DNA of 35,481 nucleotides from Actinobacteria bacterium OK074 (GCA_001298575.1 LJCV01000006.1:1-35481), one strand, 5' to 3'. Shown: positions 22,464 through 31,234, numbered from the stretch's first letter. Translations and numbers: made by a program. Notes: generated by a model from the letters alone, not told the origin.

Positions 22464-24101
22464 ATGGTGCGCATTGACAGTGCCGCCCCGGATATCGCGG
22501 GACACCCCGGCGGACTGAGGCGGGACGTCGGACTGATCGGGCTCATGTGGGCCTCGGTGGGCTCCATCATCGGCTCCGGCTGGCTGTACGGCGCGGAGGA
22601 GGCCGTCACGACGGCCGGTCCCGCGGCGATCATCTCGTGGGTGATCGGCGCGGCCTCGATCGTGCTGCTCGCACTGGTGCACGCGGAACTGGGCGGCATG
22701 TTCCCGGTCGCCGGCGGCACCGCGCGCTATCCCCATTACGCGTTCGGCGGCCTGGCCGGCATGTCCTTCGGCTGGTTCTCCTGGCTCCAGGCGGCGACCG
22801 TGGCCCCGATCGAGGTCGAGGCCATGATCGGCTACGCCCGGCACTGGAGCTGGGCCGAGGGCTTCCTGCACTCCGACAAGACGCTCACGACCAGCGGTTT
22901 CATCGTGGCCGTCCTGCTGATGGCGGTCTTCGTCGCGGTCAACTTCCTCGGCGTCCGGGTGCTGGCGAACACCAACAGCGTCACCACCTGGTGGAAGATC
23001 GCCGTGCCGCTGGCGACCATCTTCATCATGGCGCTGACCCATTTCCACGGCGGCAACTTCACCTCGGGCAGCTTCGCCCCGTTCGGTGCCAAGGGCGTGC
23101 TGAGCGCCATCAGCACCAGCGGCATCATGTTCGCCCTGCTCGGCTTCGAACAGGCGATCCAGCTGGCCGGTGAGAGCCGCAACCCCAAGCGGGACCTGCC
23201 CCGGGCGACCCTCGGTTCGGTCCTCATCGGCGCGGTCATCTACGTGGCCCTGCAGATCGTGTTCATCGCCGCGCTGCCGAGCAGCACCTTCGCCAAGGGC
23301 TGGGACCACCTGAGCTACGCGGGCATCAGCGGCCCCTGGGCGGGCCTGGCCACGGTGGTCGGCCTCGGCTGGCTGGCCGTGGTCCTCTACATCGACGCCG
23401 TGGTCTCCCCCGCCGGTACGGGCCTGATCTACGCCACCGCCACCTCCCGGATCTCCTACGGCCTGTCGAAGAACGGCTACGCGCCCAAGGGCCTGGAGAA
23501 GACCGACCGCAACGGCGTGCCGTGGATCGGCCTCCTGGTCTCCTTCGTGACCGGCGTCGTCTGCTTCCTGCCGTTCCCGAGCTGGCAGCAGCTGGTCGGC
23601 TTCATCACCTCGGCGAGCGTCCTGATGTACGCGGGCGCCCCGCTGGCGTACGGCGTCTTCGCCAACCGGCTGCCGCACATCGAGCGCCCCTACCGGCTGC
23701 CCGCGGGCAAGGTGATCGCCCCGCTGTCGTTCGTGGTGGCCAACCTGATCATCTACTGGTCGGGCTGGAACACCCTGTGGCGGCTCGGCGTGGCGATCGT
23801 CCTCGGGTACCTGCTGCTCGGCGCGTACGCCTGGTACGCCGTGCAGAAGGGCCGGCCCGACGCGCCCCGGCTGGACTGGAAGGCCGCGCAGTGGCTGCCG
23901 GTCTACCTGGTCGGCATCGGCGCGATCTCCTCGCAGGGCACCTTCGGCGGTGCGGGCCGCATCGGACTGTGGTGGGACATCCTGATCATCGCGGTCTTCT
24001 CCCTCGTCATCTACTACTGGGCGCTGGCGACGGCGGCCGACACGGCGGAGATCGAGCGGAACATCGGTGAGGTGGAGGTCGTGGAGGTCGCCGCGCACTG
24101 A
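22464..24101 (+). CDS. APC-superfamily amino-acid permease
   Basis: Amino acid/proton symporter of 545 aa with about 12-14 membrane segments. The N-terminal motif GLIGLMWASVGSIIGSGWLYGA is the unwound-helix substrate site of APC transporters. The segment STSGIMFALLGFEQAIQLAGESRNPKRDLPRA is the usual helix 6 and following loop. Overall look and length are closest to the aspartate:proton symporter (YveA-like) group, so acidic amino acids are plausible, but specificity cannot be read. GAGAGG precedes the ATG at 22464 by eight bases. Unlike the upstream efflux gene it imports. A strong terminator follows. Confidence 0.9.
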   Translation: MVRIDSAAPDIAGHPGGLRRDVGLIGLMWASVGSIIGSGWLYGAEEAVTTAGPAAIISWVIGAASIVLLALVHAELGGMFPVAGGTARYPHYAFGGLAGMSFGWFSWLQAATVAPIEVEAMIGYARHWSWAEGFLHSDKTLTTSGFIVAVLLMAVFVAVNFLGVRVLANTNSVTTWWKIAVPLATIFIMALTHFHGGNFTSGSFAPFGAKGVLSAISTSGIMFALLGFEQAIQLAGESRNPKRDLPRATLGSVLIGAVIYVALQIVFIAALPSSTFAKGWDHLSYAGISGPWAGLATVVGLGWLAVVLYIDAVVSPAGTGLIYATATSRISYGLSKNGYAPKGLEKTDRNGVPWIGLLVSFVTGVVCFLPFPSWQQLVGFITSASVLMYAGAPLAYGVFANRLPHIERPYRLPAGKVIAPLSFVVANLIIYWSGWNTLWRLGVAIVLGYLLLGAYAWYAVQKGRPDAPRLDWKAAQWLPVYLVGIGAISSQGTFGGAGRIGLWWDILIIAVFSLVIYYWALATAADTAEIERNIGEVEVVEVAAH

Positions 24102-24129
24102 GCGGCCCGTCCCCGGTCGTCGACCCGAG

Positions 24130-24169
24130 CGGCCCCTTCGGCATCGCAGATACGATGCCGAAGGGGCCG
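24130..24169 (+). terminator. Perfect 17-bp hairpin terminator of the permease
   Basis: CGGCCCCTTCGGCATCG (24130-24146) pairs without mismatch with 24153-24169 around a CAGATA loop, 28 bp after the permease stop. TTCG and one T pair follow rather than a long U tract. The next gene's predicted -35 begins only 7 bp downstream. Confidence 0.85.
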
Positions 24170-24175
24170 TTCGCC

Positions 24176-24205
24176 TTGCATGTGCGAGGAACGCGGGGCT
24201 ACCTT
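24176..24205 (+). promoter_or_regulatory. Promoter giving a probably leaderless mRNA
   Basis: -35 TTGCAT (24176-24181), an 18-bp spacer, and -10 TACCTT (24200-24205). The expected start site is 7 nt after the -10, which is the A of the ATG at 24213. No ribosome site stands between -10 and ATG, which fits a leaderless transcript. Confidence 0.55.
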
Positions 24206-24212
24206 GGCGTCC

Positions 24213-24608
24213 ATGCAGTCCTACACGATCGGCCAGGCGGCGCGGTTGCTCGGCGTGAGCCCCGACACCGCGCGGCGGTGGGCGGACGCCGGGAAGATGT
24301 CGACCCGCCGGGACGAGGGCGGACGCCGCCTCATCGACGGGCAGGACCTGGCCGCCTTCTCCGTGGAACTCGCGCGCACCGGCGGTGGTGAGGAGGGTAC
24401 CTCGTACACCTCGGTCCGCAACGCCTTCCCCGGCATCGTCACCGCCGTGAAGCTCGGCGACGTGGCCGCCCAGGTGGAGATCCAGGCCGGACCGCACCGC
24501 CTGGTCTCCCTGCTGACCCGGGAGGCGGTCGAGGAACTCGGCCTGGAGGTCGGCATGGAGGCCACCGCCCGGGTGAAGTCGACGAACGTGCACATCGACC
24601 GGGTGTGA
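24213..24608 (+). CDS. HTH-TOBE (molbindin-type) regulator
   Basis: Protein of 131 aa with two domains. Residues 1-55 form a MerR/excisionase-like helix-turn-helix (YTIGQAARLLGVSPDTARRWADAGKMSTRRDEGGRRLIDGQDL). Residues about 65-131 form a TOBE/Mop domain (RNAFPGIVTAVKLGDVAAQVEIQAGPHRLVSLLTREAVEELGL, MEATARVKSTNVHI) that binds oxyanions such as molybdate. The combination occurs widely in actinomycetes, often near molybdate transport, which is not seen here. The ATG at 24213 appears to be the transcript start. It is a single-gene unit whose end lies 12 bp from the stop of the opposing regulator gene. Confidence 0.88.
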   Translation: MQSYTIGQAARLLGVSPDTARRWADAGKMSTRRDEGGRRLIDGQDLAAFSVELARTGGGEEGTSYTSVRNAFPGIVTAVKLGDVAAQVEIQAGPHRLVSLLTREAVEELGLEVGMEATARVKSTNVHIDRV

Positions 24609-24620
24609 CCGCCACCGCCG

Positions 24621-26063
24621 CTACTGCCGTGCCGTGCGCCGGGACTCCTGCGCCCGGGCCAGCAGCGCCGCCGCCGCACGGTTGCGGTCGTAGGGGCGCA
24701 GCCGGGCGAGCAGGGTGCGCAGCCGGTCGTCCGTGCGGGCGCTGCTGACCACGGGGTGCAGGTCCAGGAAGGTCTGCCACACCGCGCACGCCTGGTCGAG
24801 ATGGCCTATCTCCAGGTGTGTCTCGGCGAGTTCGGCCAGACACACGGCTCGTGAGCGGCGCTCGTCGGCGGGCCGGTGGCGCAGCGAATCCTCCAACGCC
24901 CGTACGGCGCCGCGGTGATCGCCGCGGCTGCGGGCGACGGACGCGTGCTGCCGGGCGAGCGCGCCCGGGTGGAAGGCGCCGACCGGGGAGTGGCCGCCGC
25001 TGGAGGAACGTTCCAGACAGCGTTCGGCCGCCGCGAGATGGCGCAGGCTGTCCGGGCCGCCGACGCCCGCCTCGGTGACCGCCAACTGGCCGAGCAGGAA
25101 GGCCCGTTGGTGGGCGGGGGTGTGCCGGACGCCGACCCGTACCGCTTCCTCGGCCAGCCGGTGGGCCGCGCCGAAGTGGCGCAACGCCTGGGCCTGCACG
25201 CTCAGTCCGCGCAGGGCGAGGGCGTACCCGACCCGGTCCCCCGCCTCGCGGGCCAGTCGCGCGCTGGTGAGGTAGAGCCGCTGCGCCTCGGCCTGGCGGC
25301 CCGTGTCGAAGTGCGCGAACGCGCACAGGTACGTCAACTGGGCGGCCACCGTGAACAGTTCGCGGCGCACGGCGGGCCGCATGCTGCCCCGCAGCCAGGG
25401 CAGCAGGGTGGCGCGCAGGTAGCGCAGCAGCGGTTCGCGGACGGCTCCGGCGCCGAACGCGGCGTCGCTGCGGGCCAGTACGGCCAGGAGTTCGTGGGCC
25501 GACTCGACGTGCGCCATCTCGACGCGGACCGGTTCGCCCCTGGCCATTTCGACGCGGGCCGCCCCGCCGGGTGTTCCGGTGTCGGGCAGCGCCTCGGCGG
25601 CGGCCTGCCAGGGCGCCACGGTCAGCGCGGCGAGCGAGAACGCGCCCGCGAGGGCGAGGCTGCGCCGGTCGGTACCGTGGCGGCCGGGATGCCGGCGGTC
25701 GGGACGGTGTCCCTGGCCGCCGTCGGGGTCGGTACCGCGCAGCACGTGTTCGAGGTGGTCCACACCGCTCCCTTCCGACGGTTCGTGCGGGGGCGCCGCC
25801 GGGTCGGGGTCCGGCAGTCCGGTGTCGGGCAACCGTACGGTCCGGCCGAGCCCGCGGGACAGGGCCTCGGCGACGAGGGCGGGTGCGGGGGGCCGCGGAC
25901 GGCTGCCGGCCAGCCAGTGCGCGACGGTGGTGCGGTCGTAGTGGAGGACGGTTCCCTGGGCGGCGCCGAGCGCGTTGACCTCTCTGGCCAGCCGGGCGCC
26001 GGTCCAGCCCGCCTCGACGAGGAGCCCGCGCAGGGCCTGGTTGGGTGTACGGGGCGATCGCAC
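24621..26063 (-). CDS. XRE-type regulator with TPR-like C-terminal domain
   Basis: Regulator of 480 aa of a type abundant in Streptomyces. The N-terminal part (about 5-70) is an HTH with LRGLLVEAGWTGARLAREVNA and YDRTTVAHWLAGSRPRPP. A Pro/Asp/Arg/His-rich linker (about 75-135) follows, then a hydrophobic segment (SLALAGAFSLAALTVAPW) and a helical TPR-like array (about 185-470), probably a ligand or peptide sensor. A short imperfect internal repeat (VEMARGEPVRVEMAHVESA) lies near 171-189. The GTG at 26063 follows AGAGGAC. It is divergent from the seven-gene fatty-acid/polyketide-like operon (275 bp apart) and is the obvious candidate for its control. Confidence 0.85.
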   Translation of the reverse strand: MRSPRTPNQALRGLLVEAGWTGARLAREVNALGAAQGTVLHYDRTTVAHWLAGSRPRPPAPALVAEALSRGLGRTVRLPDTGLPDPDPAAPPHEPSEGSGVDHLEHVLRGTDPDGGQGHRPDRRHPGRHGTDRRSLALAGAFSLAALTVAPWQAAAEALPDTGTPGGAARVEMARGEPVRVEMAHVESAHELLAVLARSDAAFGAGAVREPLLRYLRATLLPWLRGSMRPAVRRELFTVAAQLTYLCAFAHFDTGRQAEAQRLYLTSARLAREAGDRVGYALALRGLSVQAQALRHFGAAHRLAEEAVRVGVRHTPAHQRAFLLGQLAVTEAGVGGPDSLRHLAAAERCLERSSSGGHSPVGAFHPGALARQHASVARSRGDHRGAVRALEDSLRHRPADERRSRAVCLAELAETHLEIGHLDQACAVWQTFLDLHPVVSSARTDDRLRTLLARLRPYDRNRAAAALLARAQESRRTARQ

Positions 26064-26102
26064 GTCCTCTTTTATCCTCTCCCCGCGGCCGGGGCCGGGC
26101 GT

Positions 26103-26117
26103 GGACGTTCAACGTCC
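26103..26117. promoter_or_regulatory. Palindrome GGACGTT-C-AACGTCC between regulator and operon
   Basis: Two perfect 7-bp arms surround a single C. A further half-like element (GCGTTCAAC, 26122-26130) follows, so TTGAACG appears twice on the minus strand, 17-18 bp apart. It is 40 bp upstream of the XRE-TPR start and about 220 bp upstream of the operon start, so autoregulation of the regulator is the simplest reading. Confidence 0.5.
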
Positions 26118-26338
26118 GCATGCGTTCAACACCCTTGCCTGCCGCACGTGCCATACGAGCCCGTGATCACGAGCAGATCCAGAGTGCGGCCCGGTGGACG
26201 GCAGCGCGCAGTGTGCAGAGGCACGGCGCGCGCACCGGGCCCGCACGCCCCCGCCGAGCGGAACCGACCGGGAACGCACGCCTTCCCGCGTCCGGAACCG
26301 CCCGGGGGCTCCCGAGCCCCACCGAGGGAGAAGACACG

Positions 26339-27382
26339 ATGAGTTCGAGGCCGACGAACAGCACGGCCGACACGACCGAAGCAGCCGACACGACCGGAGC
26401 CTCCGGCGCTACCGGAGCGGAGAGAACGGTGCGGGAGCGGTCCGGGCATCTCTTCCCCGGACAGGGCGACTTCTCCGTCGGCGCCCTCACGCGTGCGCTG
26501 GGCGCCGACCGCAGCGGTGTCCTGCGCGCGGCCGTCCGGGAGGTCTTCGCGGAGGTCGACGCCGTCGCCGTGGAGCGCGAACTGCCGCCGCTGGGGCCGT
26601 GGTTGCTCGGCCCCGCCCCGCCGACCGGCCGCGACCTCGCCCAGGCACCCACCGGAACACCCCAACTCGCCCTCTACGGCGTCTCGTTGGCGGTGCACCG
26701 GGCTCTTGTACGGTCCCGGGGCGCGCCCCGCGTCCTGGTCGGCGTGAGCTTCGGCGAGATCGCCGCGCTGACCGCGGCCGGTGCGTTCACGGTCTCCGGC
26801 GGTGCCCGGGTCGCCCACGACCTCGCCCGCGTGCTCGTCACCTCCTGCCCCGGCGGGCTGACGCTCCTGTCCTGCCCGGAGGCCACCGCACACGGCCTGT
26901 TCAGGGCGGCGTCGGCCCCGGAGGCGGTGGTGGGCGTGGTCAACGACGACCGTTCCGTCGTGGCCGCCGGGCCCCTGGCCGCGCTCACCCGGGTGGAGAA
27001 GACCGCCGCCGACGCGGGCATCACCGCCGTCCGGCTGCACCTCCCCTTCGCCTCCCACCACCCCGCGCTGCACGCACCGGCACAGGAGTTCGCGGCGGCC
27101 GTACGGCCTTACGGGCAGCGGAAGTTGGCGGTCCCCGTCCACTCCGCGGTGGCCGGGCGGGCGTACACCGACGCGGACGACCTGGCGGCCCGCCTGGCCG
27201 ACTGCCTGACCCGCCCCGCCCGGGTCCCGGACGCACTGCGCCGGGCCGCCGGACACGGTGACGGCCGCGTCGGCGCCCTGTTCGAGGCGGGTACGGGCGC
27301 TGCCCTCGCGTCCGGCGCCCGCGCCACCCTGCCCGGTACGACGGTGCACGCGCCCCTCGCGGAGCCCGGCTTCCCCTGGTGA
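26339..27382 (+). CDS. FabD-like acyltransferase with atypical active-site motifs
   Basis: Acyl-CoA:ACP transacylase-type protein of 347 aa, first gene of the operon. Residues 1-33 are Thr/Ala/Glu-rich and disordered. The core keeps the oxyanion GQGD (Gln42), the nucleophile elbow GVSFGE (Ser137), VVNDDRSVVAAG and the catalytic His240 in FASHHPALH. Two points depart from FabD: the His of the usual GHSxGE is Val136, and the Arg that binds the malonyl carboxylate (25 residues after Ser) aligns with Leu162, although Arg164 is near. Selectivity for a non-carboxylated acyl group, or an editing role like ZhuC-type acyltransferases, is therefore possible. The ATG at 26339 follows GAGGGAG. Confidence 0.82.
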   Translation: MSSRPTNSTADTTEAADTTGASGATGAERTVRERSGHLFPGQGDFSVGALTRALGADRSGVLRAAVREVFAEVDAVAVERELPPLGPWLLGPAPPTGRDLAQAPTGTPQLALYGVSLAVHRALVRSRGAPRVLVGVSFGEIAALTAAGAFTVSGGARVAHDLARVLVTSCPGGLTLLSCPEATAHGLFRAASAPEAVVGVVNDDRSVVAAGPLAALTRVEKTAADAGITAVRLHLPFASHHPALHAPAQEFAAAVRPYGQRKLAVPVHSAVAGRAYTDADDLAARLADCLTRPARVPDALRRAAGHGDGRVGALFEAGTGAALASGARATLPGTTVHAPLAEPGFPW

Positions 27383-27408
27383 ACCACCCTCCCCCCTCTG
27401 GAGCCCCG

Positions 27409-29283
27409 ATGCCCCACTCCTTATCCCCCTCCCCCCACGCCGAGTTGGGCGAAGCGCTGCGCCGACTCGTCCACGGATCGTGCGAACCCTCCTTCCTCGC
27501 CACCCTGCACAAGGCGCTCACGACACCCACGGCGACCGACGACGACCCGCCCGCACCCGCCGGGGACGGCCGCCGCATCCTGCGCCGCCTCCGGGTCCTC
27601 GGTGACGAACTCGCGCCGTACCGGGCCCTGTTGGGGCAACCGGACCAACTCGCCGCGCTGCACGCCTGGTCGGCCGTGGCGGATCCCTCGCTCTGTCTGA
27701 CGGCCCTGGTGCACCAGCACCTCTGCCTGGGCTCGATCGTCCAACTGGCCGACGACACCTCCCCGTTGGCGGACCGCATCGCGGATCTCGAGGCCGGGCG
27801 GGCCAAGGGGGTCTACCTGGTCACCGAGGCCGGGCAGGCGGGCAGCCATCTCGCCACCCGTACCCGCGCCGAATTCGACCCGGAGACCCGGGAGTTCGTG
27901 CTGCGCACCCCGGACGTCGCGGCCACCAAGTTCGGCAGCGCGGGCACCCTGGGCGTACCGCAGACGGCGGTGGTGATCGCCCGGCTGTCGGTCGCGGGCA
28001 CCGACCGCGGGGTGTTCGCGTTCGTGGTCGACCTCGGCGACGGCACGGGCCCCGCGCCGGGCGTCGAGGTGTCCTCGCGCCTGGAGTTGGGCGCCCTGCC
28101 GCTCGACTACGTCCAGGTGCGCTTCGACGGCGTCCGGGTGCCGTACGCCCACTGGCTGTCCGGCGGCGCCCGTATCGACGCCGACGGCCGGCCGCACGAT
28201 CCGCTCGGCTCGGCGGACCTGCGCCTCCAGCACACCCTGCGGGTGGGTCAGGGGCTGTGGGCCACCGTGCCGTCGGCCGCCGCCGCGACCTGCCGTCAGG
28301 CCGCCGTACTGGCCGTCGAGTACGCCCGCCGACGGCCCAGCCAGGGCCGTCTCGCGCCCGGCGCCCCGCTGCTCGACTACCGCGCCCAACAGCGGGCCGT
28401 ACTGGGCGCGTTGGCGGAGGGCTTCGCGCTGACGTGCGCGGCGCGGGGCGCCTTGCGGGCGTGGGCCGCGTCCACCGGAGCCGGGTCCGGGGCGGAGCTG
28501 GGCTTCACGCCGTGGGCCGCGGTCAGCCGGTCGCTGGCCGTGTACAAGGCGGTCACCATCCGCACGGCCGCCCGAGCCGTCGCCGACTGCCGCAGCCGCT
28601 GCGGCTTCTCCGGCCACCTGGACCTGAACCGGCTCGCCGACTACCAGGGCTTCCTGGAGGCGTTCGACACGGCGGGCGGGGACAGTCGGCTCATCTTCTA
28701 CGACGTCGGACGCGCGCTCGTGGAACAGCCGCCGCAAGTCCCTTCGACTTCGACATCGTCCGCCGTCCCGGTCTCGGATCCCACTTCCGTGCACTGGTGG
28801 CCCGAACTCGCCCGCCGCCACGAGGAGTTGCTGGCCGAACGGCTGCGCCGGCGCCTGCGCCTCGCCGGGCAGGCGGCGGACGGCGCCGAACCGTTCGCGG
28901 TGTGGAACCCCCTGCTGGAGGACGTCGGTCTGCTCGGCGAGGTGCACGCGGCCCGGCGGGTGGCCGAGGACGTGGCCCGCACGCTCGCGGAGACGGCCCC
29001 CGAACCGGCCGCCGTCCTGGCCCCGTTGGCGGCCCTGCACGGCGTCACCACGGCCCGTCGCCACCTCGGGTCGCTGCTCGCCGTGGGCGCGCTGCGTCCG
29101 TCCGAGGCCGACGAACTCCCGTACGCAGCCGACCGGTTGTGCGACGCCGTGCTGCCGCGTCTGCCGCTGCTGACCGATGCCTTCGGGTACCCCGAGGACC
29201 TGGTGGCCGCCCCGCTGGGCGCCGCCGACCCCGCGGCCGCCCTGGACGCCGTACTGACCTGGACGCGCGGAGGTGCCGCATGA
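27409..29283 (+). CDS. Acyl-CoA oxidase/dehydrogenase-like flavoprotein
   Basis: Protein of 624 aa resembling acyl-CoA oxidases, which use FAD to make trans-2-enoyl thioesters. Features: helical N-terminal part, then LVTEAGQAGSHLATRTRAEF and ATKFGSAGTLGVPQTAVVIARL (the oxidase TELGHGSN/KWWIGG-like middle), VEYARRRPSQG (flavin-domain motif) and CRSRCGFSGHLDLNRLADY. The catalytic glutamate of oxidases, in TYEGEN, aligns with DTAGGDS (Ala422-Gly423-Gly424), so the usual base is missing. A variable Ser/Thr/Pro linker (about 446-465) precedes the C-terminal helical domain. The ATG at 27409 follows GGAG; a GTG at 27379 overlapping the acyltransferase stop is possible. Its stop overlaps the next gene as ATGA. 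Confidence 0.82.
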   Translation: MPHSLSPSPHAELGEALRRLVHGSCEPSFLATLHKALTTPTATDDDPPAPAGDGRRILRRLRVLGDELAPYRALLGQPDQLAALHAWSAVADPSLCLTALVHQHLCLGSIVQLADDTSPLADRIADLEAGRAKGVYLVTEAGQAGSHLATRTRAEFDPETREFVLRTPDVAATKFGSAGTLGVPQTAVVIARLSVAGTDRGVFAFVVDLGDGTGPAPGVEVSSRLELGALPLDYVQVRFDGVRVPYAHWLSGGARIDADGRPHDPLGSADLRLQHTLRVGQGLWATVPSAAAATCRQAAVLAVEYARRRPSQGRLAPGAPLLDYRAQQRAVLGALAEGFALTCAARGALRAWAASTGAGSGAELGFTPWAAVSRSLAVYKAVTIRTAARAVADCRSRCGFSGHLDLNRLADYQGFLEAFDTAGGDSRLIFYDVGRALVEQPPQVPSTSTSSAVPVSDPTSVHWWPELARRHEELLAERLRRRLRLAGQAADGAEPFAVWNPLLEDVGLLGEVHAARRVAEDVARTLAETAPEPAAVLAPLAALHGVTTARRHLGSLLAVGALRPSEADELPYAADRLCDAVLPRLPLLTDAFGYPEDLVAAPLGAADPAAALDAVLTWTRGGAA

Positions 29284-30365
29284 ACGGCGACGGGACCGCG
29301 CCCGGCGGGCGGATCGGCGTGCTGGGGGCGGGGACGTATCTGCCGCCCCGGGTGCGGACCAACGAGGAGGTGGCGCGGGAGGCGGGGGTGACCGCCGAGT
29401 GGATCGGGCAGCGGACCGGGGTGCTCGTGCGGCACGTGGCGGGGCCGGACCAGGCGGCCTCCGACCTCGCCGCGCACGCGGTCGAGGCCGCCGCCGCGGC
29501 CGCGGGCATCGACGTGCGCGAACTCGGCCTGCTCATCTGCGCCACCGCCACGCCCGACGAACTCGGCCCGTCGACCGCGTGCCGGATCCAGTCCGCGATC
29601 GGCGCCGCGCATGCGGTCGCCCTCGACGTCGCCGCGGCCTGCTCGGGCTGGCTGTTCGGGGCCAAGATCGCCTGCGACTGGCTGAGTTCGACCCCGGGGG
29701 CCCGGTACGCGGCCGTGGTGGGCGTCGAGACGTTCTCGAAGTTCCTCGACCACGGCGACCGGGCCACCAGTGTGCTGTTCGCCGACGGGGCCGCCGCCAC
29801 GATCCTCGGACCGGTCGGCGCGGCGGAGGGCTTCGCGCACTTCGCCCTGGGCTCGGACGGCACCCTCGCCGACCGCGTCCTGATCCCGGCGGGCGGCAGC
29901 CGGCTGCCCGCGAGCGCGGACACCCTCGCCCAGGGCGGGCACCACGTCCGCATGGACGGCCGGGTCGTCGGCGGTTTCATCACCGACGTCTTCCCCCGGC
30001 TGATCGCCGAGACCCTCGACCGGGCCCAACTCACGTTGGACGACATCGACTTCGTCGTCGCGCACCAGCCCAACCCGGTGCTGCTGCGCCGCGTCGGCGC
30101 CGAACTCGGCATCCCCGCCGGGCGGTTGGTCGTCGTGGGCGACGAGATCGGCAACATCGGCGCCGCCAGCACGCCGTACGCGCTCGCCGCCGCGGCCGGC
30201 CGGTACGGGCTGCGCGCCGGGGACCGCGTCCTGCTCGCCGTGTTCGGCGCGGGGATGACCTGGGGCAGCGCGCTGCTGACCTGGAGCGGCGGCACGGCCC
30301 TCACCGCGAACGAAGACCAGCACGAACACCGCCACCAGCACCGGGCAAAGGAGCACCTGTCGTGA
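29280..30365 (+). CDS. KASIII (FabH-like) ketosynthase 1
   Basis: Beta-ketoacyl-ACP synthase III family, 361 aa, for a decarboxylative condensation that starts a chain from an acyl thioester, or an acyl transfer. The triad is complete: Cys121 (AACSGWLFG), His262 (AHQPNP), Asn292 (IGNIGAAS). The start motif LGAGTYLPPRVRTNEE and GxGxTWG-type end (FGAGMTWGSALLTW) are normal. The last 18 residues form a His/Glu/Arg-rich tail (EDQHEHRHQHRAKEH) not expected in FabH. The ATG overlaps the previous stop by 4 bp and its own stop overlaps the SDR gene by 4 bp. The starter substrate is unknown. Confidence 0.9.
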   Translation: MNGDGTAPGGRIGVLGAGTYLPPRVRTNEEVAREAGVTAEWIGQRTGVLVRHVAGPDQAASDLAAHAVEAAAAAAGIDVRELGLLICATATPDELGPSTACRIQSAIGAAHAVALDVAAACSGWLFGAKIACDWLSSTPGARYAAVVGVETFSKFLDHGDRATSVLFADGAAATILGPVGAAEGFAHFALGSDGTLADRVLIPAGGSRLPASADTLAQGGHHVRMDGRVVGGFITDVFPRLIAETLDRAQLTLDDIDFVVAHQPNPVLLRRVGAELGIPAGRLVVVGDEIGNIGAASTPYALAAAAGRYGLRAGDRVLLAVFGAGMTWGSALLTWSGGTALTANEDQHEHRHQHRAKEHLS

Positions 30366-31234
30366 GCACCGACACCACCGGCACCGCCGTCGGCACCGAA
30401 CTCACCAACGCCCTCGACCTCTTCCGGCTCGACGGCGCCCGCGCCCTGGTCACCGGCGCCTCGCGCGGGATCGGGCGGGCGGTCGCGGCGGGGCTCGCCG
30501 ACGCGGGCTGCACGCTGGCCGTGAGCGCGCGGTCGGTGTCCGGCCTCGACGACACCGTGCGGGAGGTGAAGGAACGCGGCGGTACGGCCGTGGCGCTCGC
30601 CGGGGACCTGGCCGAGCCGGGGGTCGCGGCGGCCCTCGTGGACCGGGCCGCCGCCGCGCTCGGCGGCCTCGACGTCGTCGTGCACAACGCGGGCGTCCTG
30701 CCCACGGCGCCGGACGGCAGCCCGCTCCTCGTCCCGCTCCAACAGGGCCGCCAGGACGACTGGGACGGGGTCGTCTCGGTCAACCTCAATGCCACGGCCG
30801 CACTGTGCCGGGCCGCGCACCCCCATCTGACCGGCTCCCCGCGGGCCAGTCTCGTGCTCATGTCGTCCGTCGCCGGGCTCGTCGGCACGCCGATGATGGA
30901 GGCGTACGCGGCGACCAAGGCCGCCCAGGTGTCGCTCGCGCGGAGCCTGGCGGTGGGGTGGGCCCGGCAAGGCATCCGGGTCAACGCGCTGTGCCCCGGG
31001 TGGACGCGGACCGACATGACGGAGTTCGCGAGCACCGGGCCGCTCTCCGACTGGCTCACCAGCCATGTCCCGCTGGGGCGTTGGGCCACAGTGGACGAGG
31101 TGGTCGGGGCCACGCTGTTCCTCGCCTCCCCCGCGGCCTCGTTCGTGACCGGACACACGCTGGTGGTGGACGGCGGGCTGACGGTCCCGGACGGGGGCCT
31201 GGCGGGGTACCCGAAGCCGCCGTCACCTTTCTGA
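30362..31234 (+). CDS. SDR-family ketoreductase (FabG-like)
   Basis: Short-chain dehydrogenase/reductase of 290 aa, probably an NADPH-dependent 3-oxoacyl-ACP reductase. Motifs: TGASRGIG (31-38), NAG (109-111), Asn141 in VSVNLNAT, Ser169 region (VLMSSVAG), Tyr182 and Lys186 in YAATK, and PGWTRTDM. The ~20-residue N-terminal extension is Thr-rich. The GTG at 30362 overlaps the KASIII stop. In context it would reduce the beta-ketoacyl product of one of the ketosynthases. A 57-bp gap with its own ribosome site separates it from the second KASIII gene. Confidence 0.92.
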   Translation: MSTDTTGTAVGTELTNALDLFRLDGARALVTGASRGIGRAVAAGLADAGCTLAVSARSVSGLDDTVREVKERGGTAVALAGDLAEPGVAAALVDRAAAALGGLDVVVHNAGVLPTAPDGSPLLVPLQQGRQDDWDGVVSVNLNATAALCRAAHPHLTGSPRASLVLMSSVAGLVGTPMMEAYAATKAAQVSLARSLAVGWARQGIRVNALCPGWTRTDMTEFASTGPLSDWLTSHVPLGRWATVDEVVGATLFLASPAASFVTGHTLVVDGGLTVPDGGLAGYPKPPSPF

